From contig NZ_CP121196.1 of NCBI RefSeq assembly GCF_039994875.1, positions 2,604,001 to 2,668,000 of the forward strand: 64,000 nt of DNA, in the 5' to 3' direction. How positions within the stretch are numbered: the stretch's first letter is position 1; each line of letters starts with the position of its first letter. Below the pieces are notes generated by a model. It had not been told where the DNA came from. It was given only the letters and a program-made list of their open reading frames with translations, and did no database searches. This document shows, piece after piece, positions 17,698 to 29,274 of the stretch. Position numbers and translations under genes: made by a program. This DNA is from Telmatobacter sp. DSM 110680. GTDB lineage: Bacteria; Acidobacteriota; Terriglobia; Terriglobales; Acidobacteriaceae.

Positions 17698-18326
17698 TTG
17701 ACCTTGATGTTTGTGTAGGTGCAGGTACGCGACTGGCCCTGGCCCTCGTCAAAGTACTGCTTCAAGCTGACGCCGCGCGCCGGATCAATCCAGATGGTGA
17801 TTTTCGGGAAGAGCTTGAGGACATCCGGGTCTTTGGCAACCAGGTCCAACCTCTCTGTCTTCACGCCGCCTACGGTTTCTTCGCCGGCATACTTCACGTC
17901 GAATTTCTGTTGAAGGTCTTTGCCGCTGGCGCCGAAGCCGAGTACAAGATAGCTTTCGTATTTGCCGGCTTTTTTGGAGCGCGTGACCTGGTTGATCAGT
18001 TTCTCATACAGTTGGAACTCGCCGCCGGAAACAACGATGACCTTTGGAACAGGTTTCCCATTGTCCTCGTCAATGTGGATGCCCATCCGCATGACGTTGT
18101 TCTTTCGGTCGTAGTAGACAATGCCTTTCTGAACGTCGGTGTCAGGCACTGGATCCGTCTGGCTGCTATCGAATTCGAAGTTGGCAATGGTTGAATGGAA
18201 GTTTGCGGAGGCGGCATCAAGTTTGGCGAGCACGGACTTCAAGTCCTGAGCGGACAGGCTTGGGGTGATCGACGCGAAGAAGAACGCGAGCGACGCGGCC
18301 AGCAAGGTTTTCTTTCCGAAGAGCAT
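17631..18326 (-). CDS. LolA-like periplasmic lipoprotein-carrier protein
   Basis: Exported protein of 231 residues with a clear signal peptide (LLAASLAFFFASITPSLSAQ). The rest fits the LolA/LolB half-barrel fold: strands such as NFEFDSSQTD, GIVYYDRKNNVMRMGIHI, and a late KITIWIDPARGVSLKQYF strand pair. LolA carries lipoproteins through the periplasm; acidobacterial paralogues may do other jobs. ATG 18324-18326 follows GGAAGTCT; an open frame 44 residues longer lacks support. The end overlaps the converging GT39-like gene. Confidence 0.75.
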   Translation of the reverse strand: MLFGKKTLLAASLAFFFASITPSLSAQDLKSVLAKLDAASANFHSTIANFEFDSSQTDPVPDTDVQKGIVYYDRKNNVMRMGIHIDEDNGKPVPKVIVVSGGEFQLYEKLINQVTRSKKAGKYESYLVLGFGASGKDLQQKFDVKYAGEETVGGVKTERLDLVAKDPDVLKLFPKITIWIDPARGVSLKQYFDEGQGQSRTCTYTNIKVNQPLPADAFALGTDSKTQFVNR

Positions 18327-18411
18327 AGACTTCCTTTTCCTGTTGGACGGTGAGATGCGGGGAACTAAGCAGCCGTTAAGGCTGTTTTCAGCATCCCGCG
18401 CTAAAGATGTG

Positions 18412-21619
<3,208 letters not shown>

Positions 21620-21695
21620 TCGACCTCTCCGGTATGAGATGCCCGAGAGGGGGAGCAGGTGGCGGGAGATTGTGGACGTTGTTAAGTTATTGCGT

Positions 21696-24584
21696 TTACG
21701 GGTGGTTTTCCACAGTCACAATCAGCGTGCTGGTATTTCCCGTGGCTGCCAGGGCGATGAGGTTAGTAGGTATGCCCGAAAGGAAAACAGGAGAGAAACT
21801 GACGGTGCCGTCGAGAGCCGAGGTTGCGGTAGCGGTTTGAGTCGCGAGAAGTGGGGACTGGGCGCAGCGACCATGCGGCGGGCAGGGAGGGGTCCACGCG
21901 TAGAGGGCTTGGTAGAACGTGACGGTGGCTCCGGCCATGAGGTTGCCGTTCATATCTCGAACACGCAATGTGACCACGCCCGGAGTGCCGGATGCGGAGA
22001 GGGTTTGCGCCGTACCAGAGACGGACTCGAGCCACGCGTACTCGGGGCGCGCCCCAAAGGCGGTGAAGTTGACGCATTGGGTGGTGCCGTTGAGGCAGGC
22101 GGATGAGACGGCCTGCTGGCCGGGAGTGAGAGGTCCAACGGCGAGAGATTTTGAGGCGATGCCGGTAACGCTGGTGGTAGAGGATGCCGGACCTAGCGCG
22201 GCAATGTTATCGGCGGCCTTCCACGAGACGGTCTGCCCGGCAGCGGGGGCTCCGCTGCTCAGAGCCAGGGCCTGCGTGGTCCAGTTGACGGTCGCACCAG
22301 CGGCGACGGACAGGTTGGGGGCAAGCGCAGCAAGGACGGGAGGTGTTCCACCCATGAAATGTGCCTGCAGACTTACGCCGTTGGTTAAGGATGCGGTAAC
22401 AACCGAGGCGCTGGAGGTGGGTGCCGTAACGGTCATTGCTGCCGCGCCGTCCCCCGCGGCTGTGGTGGTACAAATGCTGGCTCCGCAGCCGAGCGTAGCA
22501 TTGCCGCTGACAACCGAGAATGTAACGGTGACATTGCCTGCTGGGGAAAGGGTGGGGCCGAGCGCAGTGACGGCGAAGGGAATCGGTACGCCGATGGGTA
22601 CGGTGTTAGAGGGAGCAGTGTTGAGGGTGAGCGAATCGCCGGTTCCGGAGTCGTAGCTGACTCCACCGGGGAGAATCGCGATGGCATAGAACATGGGCAG
22701 GTCATCGACTTCGACATCGACCGAGCCCGTTGTTTCGGCTGCTGCGGGTGGCGCGATGGCAGTGATTTCGTTGGGAGAGACGCTGGTGACCACCGCCTTC
22801 TTGCCGTCGATGAGGACCGTGTCCGATGATCGGAAGCCCATGCCGCGAATCACGATGGGACCGCCAGTTGCGGGAAGGCGGGGTGGCTTCACGGTATCGG
22901 CGTAGAGCACCCAGCCGTTGTAGGCATAGTCGGGGCGACCGTCTCCTCGCATGTCCGCGACGCCGAGACGAACGATATCGTCCGCAGTGGCGGTGACCTG
23001 GAGCCAGGTTTCGCCGGTGGCGTAGCCGTTCAGAGCAGGAGCCCAGTTGAGATTTGGCGCGGCGAGCGGCTTGAACGCATCCCAGACGCCGATTGCCGGG
23101 AGTGCCTTTGTCTCCGTGGGAATACCATTTTCATTCAGCGCCTGGGTTACAACGGTGAAGGTGTGACCTGAGCGCACAGGGAAGGCGAACCAGTCGGTCT
23201 GGCCTACCTGGCTTAGGCGTCCACACCACAGTCCGCTGGGTGCGAGCATTCGAGGCATGTCGGGCGTGGCAATTGCATCCTGGATGCTGCCTTCAGCGGA
23301 ATCCGCAATATTGACAGAGAGGGTTTGTGAACTGCCTGCGGACATGCCTGGGATGGTGATTATCGGCATGGTTCCGGACGGCTCAGGCGAGCCGGACAGA
23401 TAGGGGCCGACGGATTCGGTGAGCATATAGAGCGGATTGATTGGCTCGAAGGTGACCTGATAATCGGCCATTGTCATGTCCGGGGGAAGGGGGATGCCTC
23501 CAAGATCGAAAAAGCCCTGTAAGGCTGGATCGTTAGAGCCCCATTGCGCGAGCGGATTGCCGCTGGGGTCGTTCCAGCCGCTGACTGGGTTGCCGTGGTT
23601 TCCGCTGAAGTAGGCGCCGGAGACGGAGGTGACAGTGTATTGATAGAGCGGGTTGCCGTTAACGTCCAGCGGGCGGACGACGACGTTAACACCTTGCATT
23701 CCCGCGCCCGTCCGGAAACTGATTGTTCCCTGAATGGAGATGGTATTGATCGTGGTTAGCTGCTTGCCGGGGAAGCTCGCAAGGTTCGACGCTGTAACGG
23801 GATAGATGCGGTTGAGTGCGGCGATATCGTCATCGCGCAGCTGATCGGGGTTCGGGATGCAGACGCCGCCGGCAGCTCCGCAGACGCCGCTCATGGGATG
23901 CATGACGGGCCAGCCTAGCGTTGCGTTTGGATCGTTCATGGCAAGAGCGGAAGGGTTTACCTGCGCGTAGTCGAGGCCGAGGATGCGACCGAAGGCTCGT
24001 TCCAGCTCGTATTGCATCATCTCAATCAGGCTGGCGTTTGTGGCGCATAGACCGTTGACGAGGATCACGGCGTGCGCGATGGTGGCGTCCGGTTGGATGT
24101 TGTCGAGCCAGGGAAAAACGCCGTTGTTCTGACAACTGGTGGGATCACTCGATCCGACGCCGAAGAGGCCGTCAATAACTGAGCCATCCGCGTCGTAAAT
24201 GACGGCCAACGGGTAGCCGGTCGCCGATGGCGTGACGTCGGAAGGCGAGGCGAACAGTTGGTTTCCGGCGACGATGGTGGCGCCGCTGACGTCTTCGTTG
24301 AGCGAGCCAGCATTGGTGAGCCGGACTCCAGCGGTAGGAACGCCGCTCCAGATTGCGGCTGCCGCATCCACCATCGCGGTGGCCTGCTGGTTGCTGATCT
24401 TGACGTTGAGCGGTCCATGATCCACGTAGTAGTTCACGACGCCGCCTGACCAGTGGACGGGCTGTCCGACAACTGCGGGGTTGAAGTAGGCAGTTCCAGC
24501 GATGTACTTTGGCCCTCCGGCGAACATCGTAGGTGCTGCCAACGCGGGGGTCAATAAAAGGAAGGCAAACGGAGGTGTATGCAC
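21696..24584 (-). CDS. Large exported protein with degenerate matrixin-like domain and Ig-like repeats
   Basis: A 962-residue secreted protein. The start is GTG 24582-24584, with GGGAG six bases upstream and a signal peptide ending ALAAP; the frame is open 56 codons further without a better site. The N-terminal third has a matrixin-type metalloprotease layout: a helix ending RAFGRILGLDY (codons at 23967-23999), a Met-turn-like VMHPMSG and the terminal helix LRDDDIAALNRIYP. The zinc motif HExxHxxGxxH is replaced by RAFGRILGLDY, so all three histidines and the glutamate are gone. The centre carries a carboxypeptidase-regulatory-like segment and an IPT/TIG domain (GPIVIRGMGFRSSDTVLIDG), and the end carries bacterial Ig-like repeats (VNWTTQAL, VTLRVRDMNG). 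It is probably a surface or matrix protein, not a protease. Confidence 0.8.
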   Translation of the reverse strand: MHTPPFAFLLLTPALAAPTMFAGGPKYIAGTAYFNPAVVGQPVHWSGGVVNYYVDHGPLNVKISNQQATAMVDAAAAIWSGVPTAGVRLTNAGSLNEDVSGATIVAGNQLFASPSDVTPSATGYPLAVIYDADGSVIDGLFGVGSSDPTSCQNNGVFPWLDNIQPDATIAHAVILVNGLCATNASLIEMMQYELERAFGRILGLDYAQVNPSALAMNDPNATLGWPVMHPMSGVCGAAGGVCIPNPDQLRDDDIAALNRIYPVTASNLASFPGKQLTTINTISIQGTISFRTGAGMQGVNVVVRPLDVNGNPLYQYTVTSVSGAYFSGNHGNPVSGWNDPSGNPLAQWGSNDPALQGFFDLGGIPLPPDMTMADYQVTFEPINPLYMLTESVGPYLSGSPEPSGTMPIITIPGMSAGSSQTLSVNIADSAEGSIQDAIATPDMPRMLAPSGLWCGRLSQVGQTDWFAFPVRSGHTFTVVTQALNENGIPTETKALPAIGVWDAFKPLAAPNLNWAPALNGYATGETWLQVTATADDIVRLGVADMRGDGRPDYAYNGWVLYADTVKPPRLPATGGPIVIRGMGFRSSDTVLIDGKKAVVTSVSPNEITAIAPPAAAETTGSVDVEVDDLPMFYAIAILPGGVSYDSGTGDSLTLNTAPSNTVPIGVPIPFAVTALGPTLSPAGNVTVTFSVVSGNATLGCGASICTTTAAGDGAAAMTVTAPTSSASVVTASLTNGVSLQAHFMGGTPPVLAALAPNLSVAAGATVNWTTQALALSSGAPAAGQTVSWKAADNIAALGPASSTTSVTGIASKSLAVGPLTPGQQAVSSACLNGTTQCVNFTAFGARPEYAWLESVSGTAQTLSASGTPGVVTLRVRDMNGNLMAGATVTFYQALYAWTPPCPPHGRCAQSPLLATQTATATSALDGTVSFSPVFLSGIPTNLIALAATGNTSTLIVTVENHP

Positions 24585-24619
24585 GGAACTCTCCCATGCA
24601 AGCGCCTGCTTTTGGCGGT

Positions 24620-24638
24620 CCTTCGACAGCGTTGAAGG
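24620..24638 (-). promoter_or_regulatory. Structured 5' leader hairpin of the exported matrixin-like protein gene
   Basis: CCTTCGAC at 24620-24627 pairs with GTTGAAGG at 24631-24638 (eight pairs, one G-T), 35 bases before the GTG start. Just upstream in the transcript is a second small stem, AGATT-AGA-AATCT, and a GCAAAC / GCAAAG / CUAACC series that loosely recalls a c-di-GMP-I riboswitch core. Whether it is regulatory is not shown. Confidence 0.35.
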
Positions 24639-24839
24639 GTTAGAGATTTCTAATCTTTGCCATTGCTTAAATGTTTGCGAATGAGGCGATCCTCGTCGCC
24701 CACTAACACGCTCGTAACTATAAGTACCGTGGTATGAGTTACCTAAGTTCATTGCAAAGTTACTTTCTTGGCTACAATGAATCTGCGATCCAACACTCGC
24801 AATTAGAAGGATTTAAGGGGGCCAATTATCAGCACGCGT

Positions 24840-26306
24840 TTGAGATTGGGAGATTTGCTCGTCCGAGCCAAGCTCGTGACGGAGATGGACATCGCGAAGG
24901 CGTTGGAACGGCTGTCGATGTGCGGAGGCCGGCTGGGGGAAAACCTAATCGCCATCGGTGCGATCACGAAGGACACCCTTGAACGATTTATGCATCGCAC
25001 ACCGCGGGAACCCGAGAACATCCTCGCCACTGGGCTGGATGAGTCGGACCTGCTGAGCTTGATGCTCAAGCTTGTGTACGTGGGACGGCTGCAGACGGTA
25101 CGGCAGTTTGGCGACGCGATCAAGTTGCCGTACAACATCATTCTTGAACTGGTTCGCATGGCCGTGGACAGGTCATTGCTGCAGAACCTGGGCGCCCGCA
25201 GTTCGGACAGCCTGATCGATTTGGCCTACACATTTACAGAACAGGGCAAACGGTTCGTGATCGACGCGATGAACCGGCAGCACTACACGGGTCCTGCACC
25301 GGTGACGCTCGACGAGTTCACCGACCAGGTGAACATGCAAAAGCTGACCAATGAACTGGTGACGCCCGAGAAGATCACGGCGGCGACCACGGGGTTGGCG
25401 TTTGACGCACGCATCATGGAGCAGGCCGGGCCTGCGCTGAATTCGGGGCGCGCCATGCTGCTCTATGGACCGCCTGGAAATGGCAAGACCACAGTGGCCC
25501 AGCGTTTTGCGTCGGTCTTCAGCGACGTGATTTACGTCCCATATTCGGTGATGGTGGAAGGGCAGATTATCCGAGTTCACGATCCGAGCATCCACCTTCC
25601 TCTGCAAACAACGAGCATCGAGGACGAAGACGCATTCACGGTGGTAAGGGCGCAAAGCTACGATGCACGCTGGGTTCCATGTCAGCGGCCCTTTGTGATC
25701 ACGGGCGGCGAACTTACGCTGGAGATGCTGGATCTGCGCTACGACACGACGGGGCACTACTACGAAGCTCCGCTGCATGTGAAGGCGTTGGGGGGATGCT
25801 TCCTGATCGATGACTTCGGAAGGCAGATCGTGAGCCCGACGAATCTTCTAAACCGATGGATTGTGCCACTGGAAAGCAAAGTGGACTATCTGAAGCTGCA
25901 CACCGGCAAAACCTTCTCGATTCCATTTGAAGAGCTTGTGATCTTCTCCACCAACCTGGAGCCTGAAGACCTGATGGATCCGGCATTTCTGCGGCGTTTG
26001 CCTTACAAAATCGAGGTTGGCGCTCCTTCAAAAGAAAACTACAAAAAGATCTTTGTATCGGAATGTCAGAAGCAGGCAGTAGAGATGACGGACGAGATCT
26101 TCGACGCGATTGTGCACAAAGTGATGGTGGATAAGGGGCTAGAGCTAGCTGCGTATCACCCGCGATTCATCGTGGACCAGGTGATTGCGACTTGCCGCTT
26201 CATGCGCGAGGCGCCACACTTTGAGCCGCGTTTTATTGATTATGCAATCGACAATCTGCGCGTGCGGCAAAGCTCTGCAAAGAAGACGACGCAGGCGAGG
26301 GTGTAG
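24840..26306 (+). CDS. AAA-type ATPase with MshEN-like N-terminal domain
   Basis: A 488-residue cytoplasmic ATPase. The N-terminal 50 residues (RLGDLLVRAKLVTEMDIAKA then GGRLGENLIAIGAITKD) resemble the MshEN/GspE N-domain, which in some ATPases binds c-di-GMP. The middle is a helical linker. Walker A is GPPGNGKTT near residue 210 and Walker B is GGCFLIDDFG near 317, with a sensor segment VIFSTNLEPEDLMDPAFLRR. The start is uncertain: TTG 24840 is the first usual start codon, while AAGGGGG at 24815-24821 would better serve an ATT at 24825. The gene is divergent from the exported matrixin-like gene. Function unknown; related ATPases occur near pilus genes. Confidence 0.75.
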   Translation: MRLGDLLVRAKLVTEMDIAKALERLSMCGGRLGENLIAIGAITKDTLERFMHRTPREPENILATGLDESDLLSLMLKLVYVGRLQTVRQFGDAIKLPYNIILELVRMAVDRSLLQNLGARSSDSLIDLAYTFTEQGKRFVIDAMNRQHYTGPAPVTLDEFTDQVNMQKLTNELVTPEKITAATTGLAFDARIMEQAGPALNSGRAMLLYGPPGNGKTTVAQRFASVFSDVIYVPYSVMVEGQIIRVHDPSIHLPLQTTSIEDEDAFTVVRAQSYDARWVPCQRPFVITGGELTLEMLDLRYDTTGHYYEAPLHVKALGGCFLIDDFGRQIVSPTNLLNRWIVPLESKVDYLKLHTGKTFSIPFEELVIFSTNLEPEDLMDPAFLRRLPYKIEVGAPSKENYKKIFVSECQKQAVEMTDEIFDAIVHKVMVDKGLELAAYHPRFIVDQVIATCRFMREAPHFEPRFIDYAIDNLRVRQSSAKKTTQARV

Positions 26307-26330
26307 CTTCCGCGTGTTCTATGATTCCTT

Positions 26331-26366
26331 CCCACCTATTCTGCGAGGAAACAAGGAATGGGTGGG
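26331..26366. repeat. Dispersed hairpin repeat B, copy 1
   Basis: CCCACCTATTC at 26331-26341 pairs with GAATGGGTGGG at 26356-26366 (11 pairs, one G-T) around a 14-base loop; GGCAC follows. It stands between two converging genes and may end transcription from both sides. It shares its outer ends with copies at 33721 and 36519. Confidence 0.7.
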
Positions 26367-26393
26367 GCACACCCGATCATGTAACTCGAAGCG

Positions 26394-26594
26394 TTAGATT
26401 TCTGGATAAAAATCGAAAAAGGCATCGAGGCTCTGCTTGAGCTGAGCTTCGATCTGCGCGCGCGAGCCCTCGAGCACGTGCATGGTAACGTGCGCTTCGT
26501 GTCCGTTAACCAGCTTGAGGGTAGCGTCGTTGATTTCTTTCACTTCGCCCTCGGGCAACAGCCGCATTCCATAGACAAGAGTCAGATTTGCCAT
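26394..26594 (-). CDS. Small conserved-looking protein of unknown function
   Basis: A 66-residue soluble protein starting MANLTLVYGMRLLPEGE, rich in beta-type segments (TLKLVNGHEAHVTMHVLEG) with a C-terminal amphipathic helix ending FFDFYPEI. ATG 26592-26594. No family recognised. It is convergent with the ATPase gene and divergent from trxB, so it is probably transcribed alone. Confidence 0.6.
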   Translation of the reverse strand: MANLTLVYGMRLLPEGEVKEINDATLKLVNGHEAHVTMHVLEGSRAQIEAQLKQSLDAFFDFYPEI

Positions 26595-26733
26595 GGGTAT
26601 CATCTTATCTATTGCCGATTGATTTGTATTGGTTGTGGATTCAATCGGTTTGTGCAAGCGGCGGCGGATTTGTGCGCGGATTTCCGAAGCACGGCTATTC
26701 GGCCACGCCGTCTACAATTTACTGGGAAACCTC

Positions 26734-27681
26734 ATGACAGAGACTCGAGATACAGTAATCCTTGGTTCCGGCTGTGCAGGACTCACAGCCGCCATCTACA
26801 GTGCGCGCGCCAACCTGAAGCCCCTGGTGCTGGAGGGACATGAACCCGGCGGCCAGCTTTCCATCACTTCGCTGGTCGAGAATTTTCCGGGGTGGCCCGA
26901 GGGGATTCAGGGGCCGGAACTGATCGACAACATGAAGAAGCAGGCTGCCCGATTTGGTGCAGACTTTCAGCTTGCGCATCTGAATCGTGTGGAACTTGGC
27001 ACGCACCCGTTCCGTTTACACACGTCAGCCGGCGAAATTGTCACGCGCACGTTAGTTATCGCTTCGGGTGCAAGTGCGCGCTGGCTCGGGTTGCCGAGTG
27101 AGCAGGCTCTGATTGGGCATGGTGTTTCAAGCTGCGCTACATGCGATGGTTTCTTCTTTCGCGACAGGCCGATCGCGGTAATCGGCGGCGGCGACTCAGC
27201 CATGGAGGAGGCATTGTTCCTGACGCGTTTTGCCTCGAAGGTCACGCTACTGCATCGTCGTCCGCAGTTCCGGGCGTCGAAGATCATGCTGGAGCGCGCG
27301 ATGGCCCATCCGAATATCGAGTTCAGGACGAACACGGTTGTGGATGAAGTGTTGGGCGTGGAAGAGAAGGAAGTGAAAGGGCTCAAGCTTCGCGACGTGG
27401 TCACTGGAATGACGGAAACTCTTCATGTGGATGGGATGTTCCTGGGAATTGGGCACGAGCCGAACGCGAAGATGTTTGCCGGGCAGATCGATCTCGACGA
27501 CGAGGGATACGTGCTGACGCAGGGAAACATCTTCACGACGCGACATGGCGTCGTGGTGCCGGGAGTGTATGCATGCGGCGATGTTCAAGACAGGCGCTAC
27601 CGGCAGGCGATTACCGCGGCCGGGACCGGATGCATGGCGGCTCTGGAAGCGGAAAAGTATCTTGAGGAGCACGGGCGCTAA
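26734..27681 (+). CDS. trxB: Thioredoxin-disulfide reductase
   Basis: NADPH-dependent flavoenzyme that reduces thioredoxin. 315 residues, the normal length for low-Mr TrxB. The FAD-binding loop is VILGSGCAGLTAAIYSA, the redox pair is the CATC of VSSCATCDGFFF, the NADPH fold starts IAVIGGGDSAMEEA, and the C-terminal FAD segment is GVYACGDVQDRRYRQ. The frame is open 35 codons upstream of ATG 26734, but the family begins near MTETRDTVILG. Confidence 0.94.
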   Translation: MTETRDTVILGSGCAGLTAAIYSARANLKPLVLEGHEPGGQLSITSLVENFPGWPEGIQGPELIDNMKKQAARFGADFQLAHLNRVELGTHPFRLHTSAGEIVTRTLVIASGASARWLGLPSEQALIGHGVSSCATCDGFFFRDRPIAVIGGGDSAMEEALFLTRFASKVTLLHRRPQFRASKIMLERAMAHPNIEFRTNTVVDEVLGVEEKEVKGLKLRDVVTGMTETLHVDGMFLGIGHEPNAKMFAGQIDLDDEGYVLTQGNIFTTRHGVVVPGVYACGDVQDRRYRQAITAAGTGCMAALEAEKYLEEHGR

Positions 27682-27702
27682 GGTCCAGCGAGGAAGCGAC
27701 GC

Positions 27703-28183
27703 ATGCCGACGATCTTTCCGGGCCGCTTCACGGTGAAGTTTTGATGGGCCGTTTGTGGTCTTCATCATTGGCATGCGGGTGAATCGCCTTTTTGAATTCG
27801 GCAAATGGATCCCGGTGGCGAAGGCGATGGGGCCAATGATTGCGGAACTGAAGAAACATCCAGAGATGGGGTTGCTACACGTCGAGACGATGCTGTACTG
27901 GCGCGGCGTAGCGAACTTGCAGTACTGGCGAAGCTTCGAACATTTGCATGCATACGCGCATTTGCGTGACAGCAACCATTTGCCGGCATGGGCGGAGTTT
28001 AATCGGCGGATCGGCGGCAACGGGTCGGTGGGCATCTGGCACGAGAGCTATATGGTTGAGCGCGGAAACTACGAGTGCATTTACGTAAATATGCCGCGAT
28101 TCGGATTTGGTGCGGCGAGCGATCTTGTGCCTGTGAGCGGCCGGATGGAGAGTGCTCGCCAGCGCATCGGCAAAGCGGAATGA
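27703..28183 (+). pseudogene. DUF4188 protein gene with a one-base frameshift (possible +1 programmed site)
   Basis: DUF4188 family protein (small alpha+beta fold; function unknown). Two frames together give a full-length protein. Frame one starts at ATG 27703 after AGGAAG and codes MPTIFPGRFTVKF, then meets TGA at 27742. The other frame continues from GAT at 27743 with DGPFVVFIIGMRVNRLFEFG to the stop at 28183. Removing one T from TTTT at 27739-27742 restores an unbroken protein. The site reads AAG TTT TGA T with GGTGA just upstream, much like the +1 recoding site of prfB (CTT TGA). Cause unresolved: recoding, mutation or sequencing error. It is coupled to yggS by ATGA. Confidence 0.7.
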
Positions 28184-28914
28184 GTTTTCTGTCGGAAAAC
28201 CTCGAAAGGCTTGAGGACGCGATCGCTGACGCTTGCCGTAAGGCGGGACGGCGGCGCGAAGACGTCGAGCTGATGGCTGTGTCGAAGACCTATCCGGCGA
28301 AGGCGATTGCGGAGGCTGCAGAACTGGGGCTTGCGCTGTTTGGCGAAAATCGTGTTCAAGAATTTACTGCAAAGGCGGCAGATCTGCAGTCGCTGCGTTT
28401 GCGAGATGAGAAGCCTATTCGAGTTCATCTGATCGGGCATCTGCAATCGAACAAGGCAGGGAAGGCTGCGGAGCTTTTTGACGCAGTGGACGCGGTGGAT
28501 TCTTTGCGCGTTGCCCAGCGGCTGAATGATGCGGCGGGCAAAGTTGGGAAGAGGATTCCGATTTTGCTCGAGGTGAAGCTCAGTCCGGAGGAGACGAAGG
28601 AAGGTCTAGAGCCGGAGTCGCAAGAGGCGGCGCAATTGTTGGAAGTACTTCCGGATTTGCTGCATCTGGAAACGCGCGGATTGATGACGATTGGGCCGTG
28701 GGGCGCGCCGGAAGATGTGACTCGAGCCTGTTTTCGCAGTTTGCGCGAGTGGCGGGATCGATGGTCTGCGAAGCATTCGAAGTTGAATCTGGATGTGTTG
28801 TCGATGGGGATGAGCGGAGATTTTCCATTGGCGATTGCTGAGGGCGCAACGCGGATTCGTGTGGGAACAGCGCTGTTTGGGAAGCGTGCTCCTTACACAG
28901 GGCCGCCCGAATGA
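28180..28914 (+). CDS. yggS: YggS-family pyridoxal phosphate homeostasis protein
   Basis: PLP-binding protein of the YggS/PROSC family, about 244 residues, thought to buffer free pyridoxal phosphate. The PLP lysine is in ELMAVSKTYPAKAI; the other family segments are FGENRVQEF, IRVHLIGHLQSNKAGKA, TRGLMTIGPWG and LSMGMSGDFPLAI followed by TRIRVGTALFG. ATG 28180 overlaps the stop of the DUF4188 gene, and the yggU-like gene starts within its stop codon, so three genes form a tight operon. Confidence 0.93.
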   Translation: MSFLSENLERLEDAIADACRKAGRRREDVELMAVSKTYPAKAIAEAAELGLALFGENRVQEFTAKAADLQSLRLRDEKPIRVHLIGHLQSNKAGKAAELFDAVDAVDSLRVAQRLNDAAGKVGKRIPILLEVKLSPEETKEGLEPESQEAAQLLEVLPDLLHLETRGLMTIGPWGAPEDVTRACFRSLREWRDRWSAKHSKLNLDVLSMGMSGDFPLAIAEGATRIRVGTALFGKRAPYTGPPE

Positions 28915-29225
28915 GTGTGGCAATGCTGAGCGAAGTTGCGGACGGAGTGACTCTGGCGGTGCGGGCGCAGCCGGGTGCGAAGAGGACGGCGATTGTTGGC
29001 GTTTACGGCGCTGGCGACACATTGCAGCTGAAGATTGCCGTGCAGGCTCCGCCGGTGGAAGGGCGCGCTAACGAGGCACTCGTTGCGTTTTTGGCCAAGA
29101 CGTTTGGTATTCCTAAAAGATCTGTCGAGCTTTTGACGGGAGAACTCTCGCGGAGCAAAGTGTTTCTGCTTCGCGGAATCCGGCTGGCCGAGGCGCAAGA
29201 GTCGCTTCGACCGTATCGCGCATAA
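28911..29225 (+). CDS. yggU: DUF167 (YggU) family protein
   Basis: A 104-residue protein of the DUF167/YggU family, function unknown. The signature KIAVQAPPVEGRANEALVAF and a central RSKVFLLRG strand are clear. ATG 28911 overlaps the yggS stop by ATGA. The pairing of yggS with yggU in one operon is common in bacteria. Confidence 0.88.
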   Translation: MSVAMLSEVADGVTLAVRAQPGAKRTAIVGVYGAGDTLQLKIAVQAPPVEGRANEALVAFLAKTFGIPKRSVELLTGELSRSKVFLLRGIRLAEAQESLRPYRA

Positions 29226-29274
29226 CGCGCCACATTCGGTCTATACTTGGCTCAACTCCATTCCAGAGTCTTCG

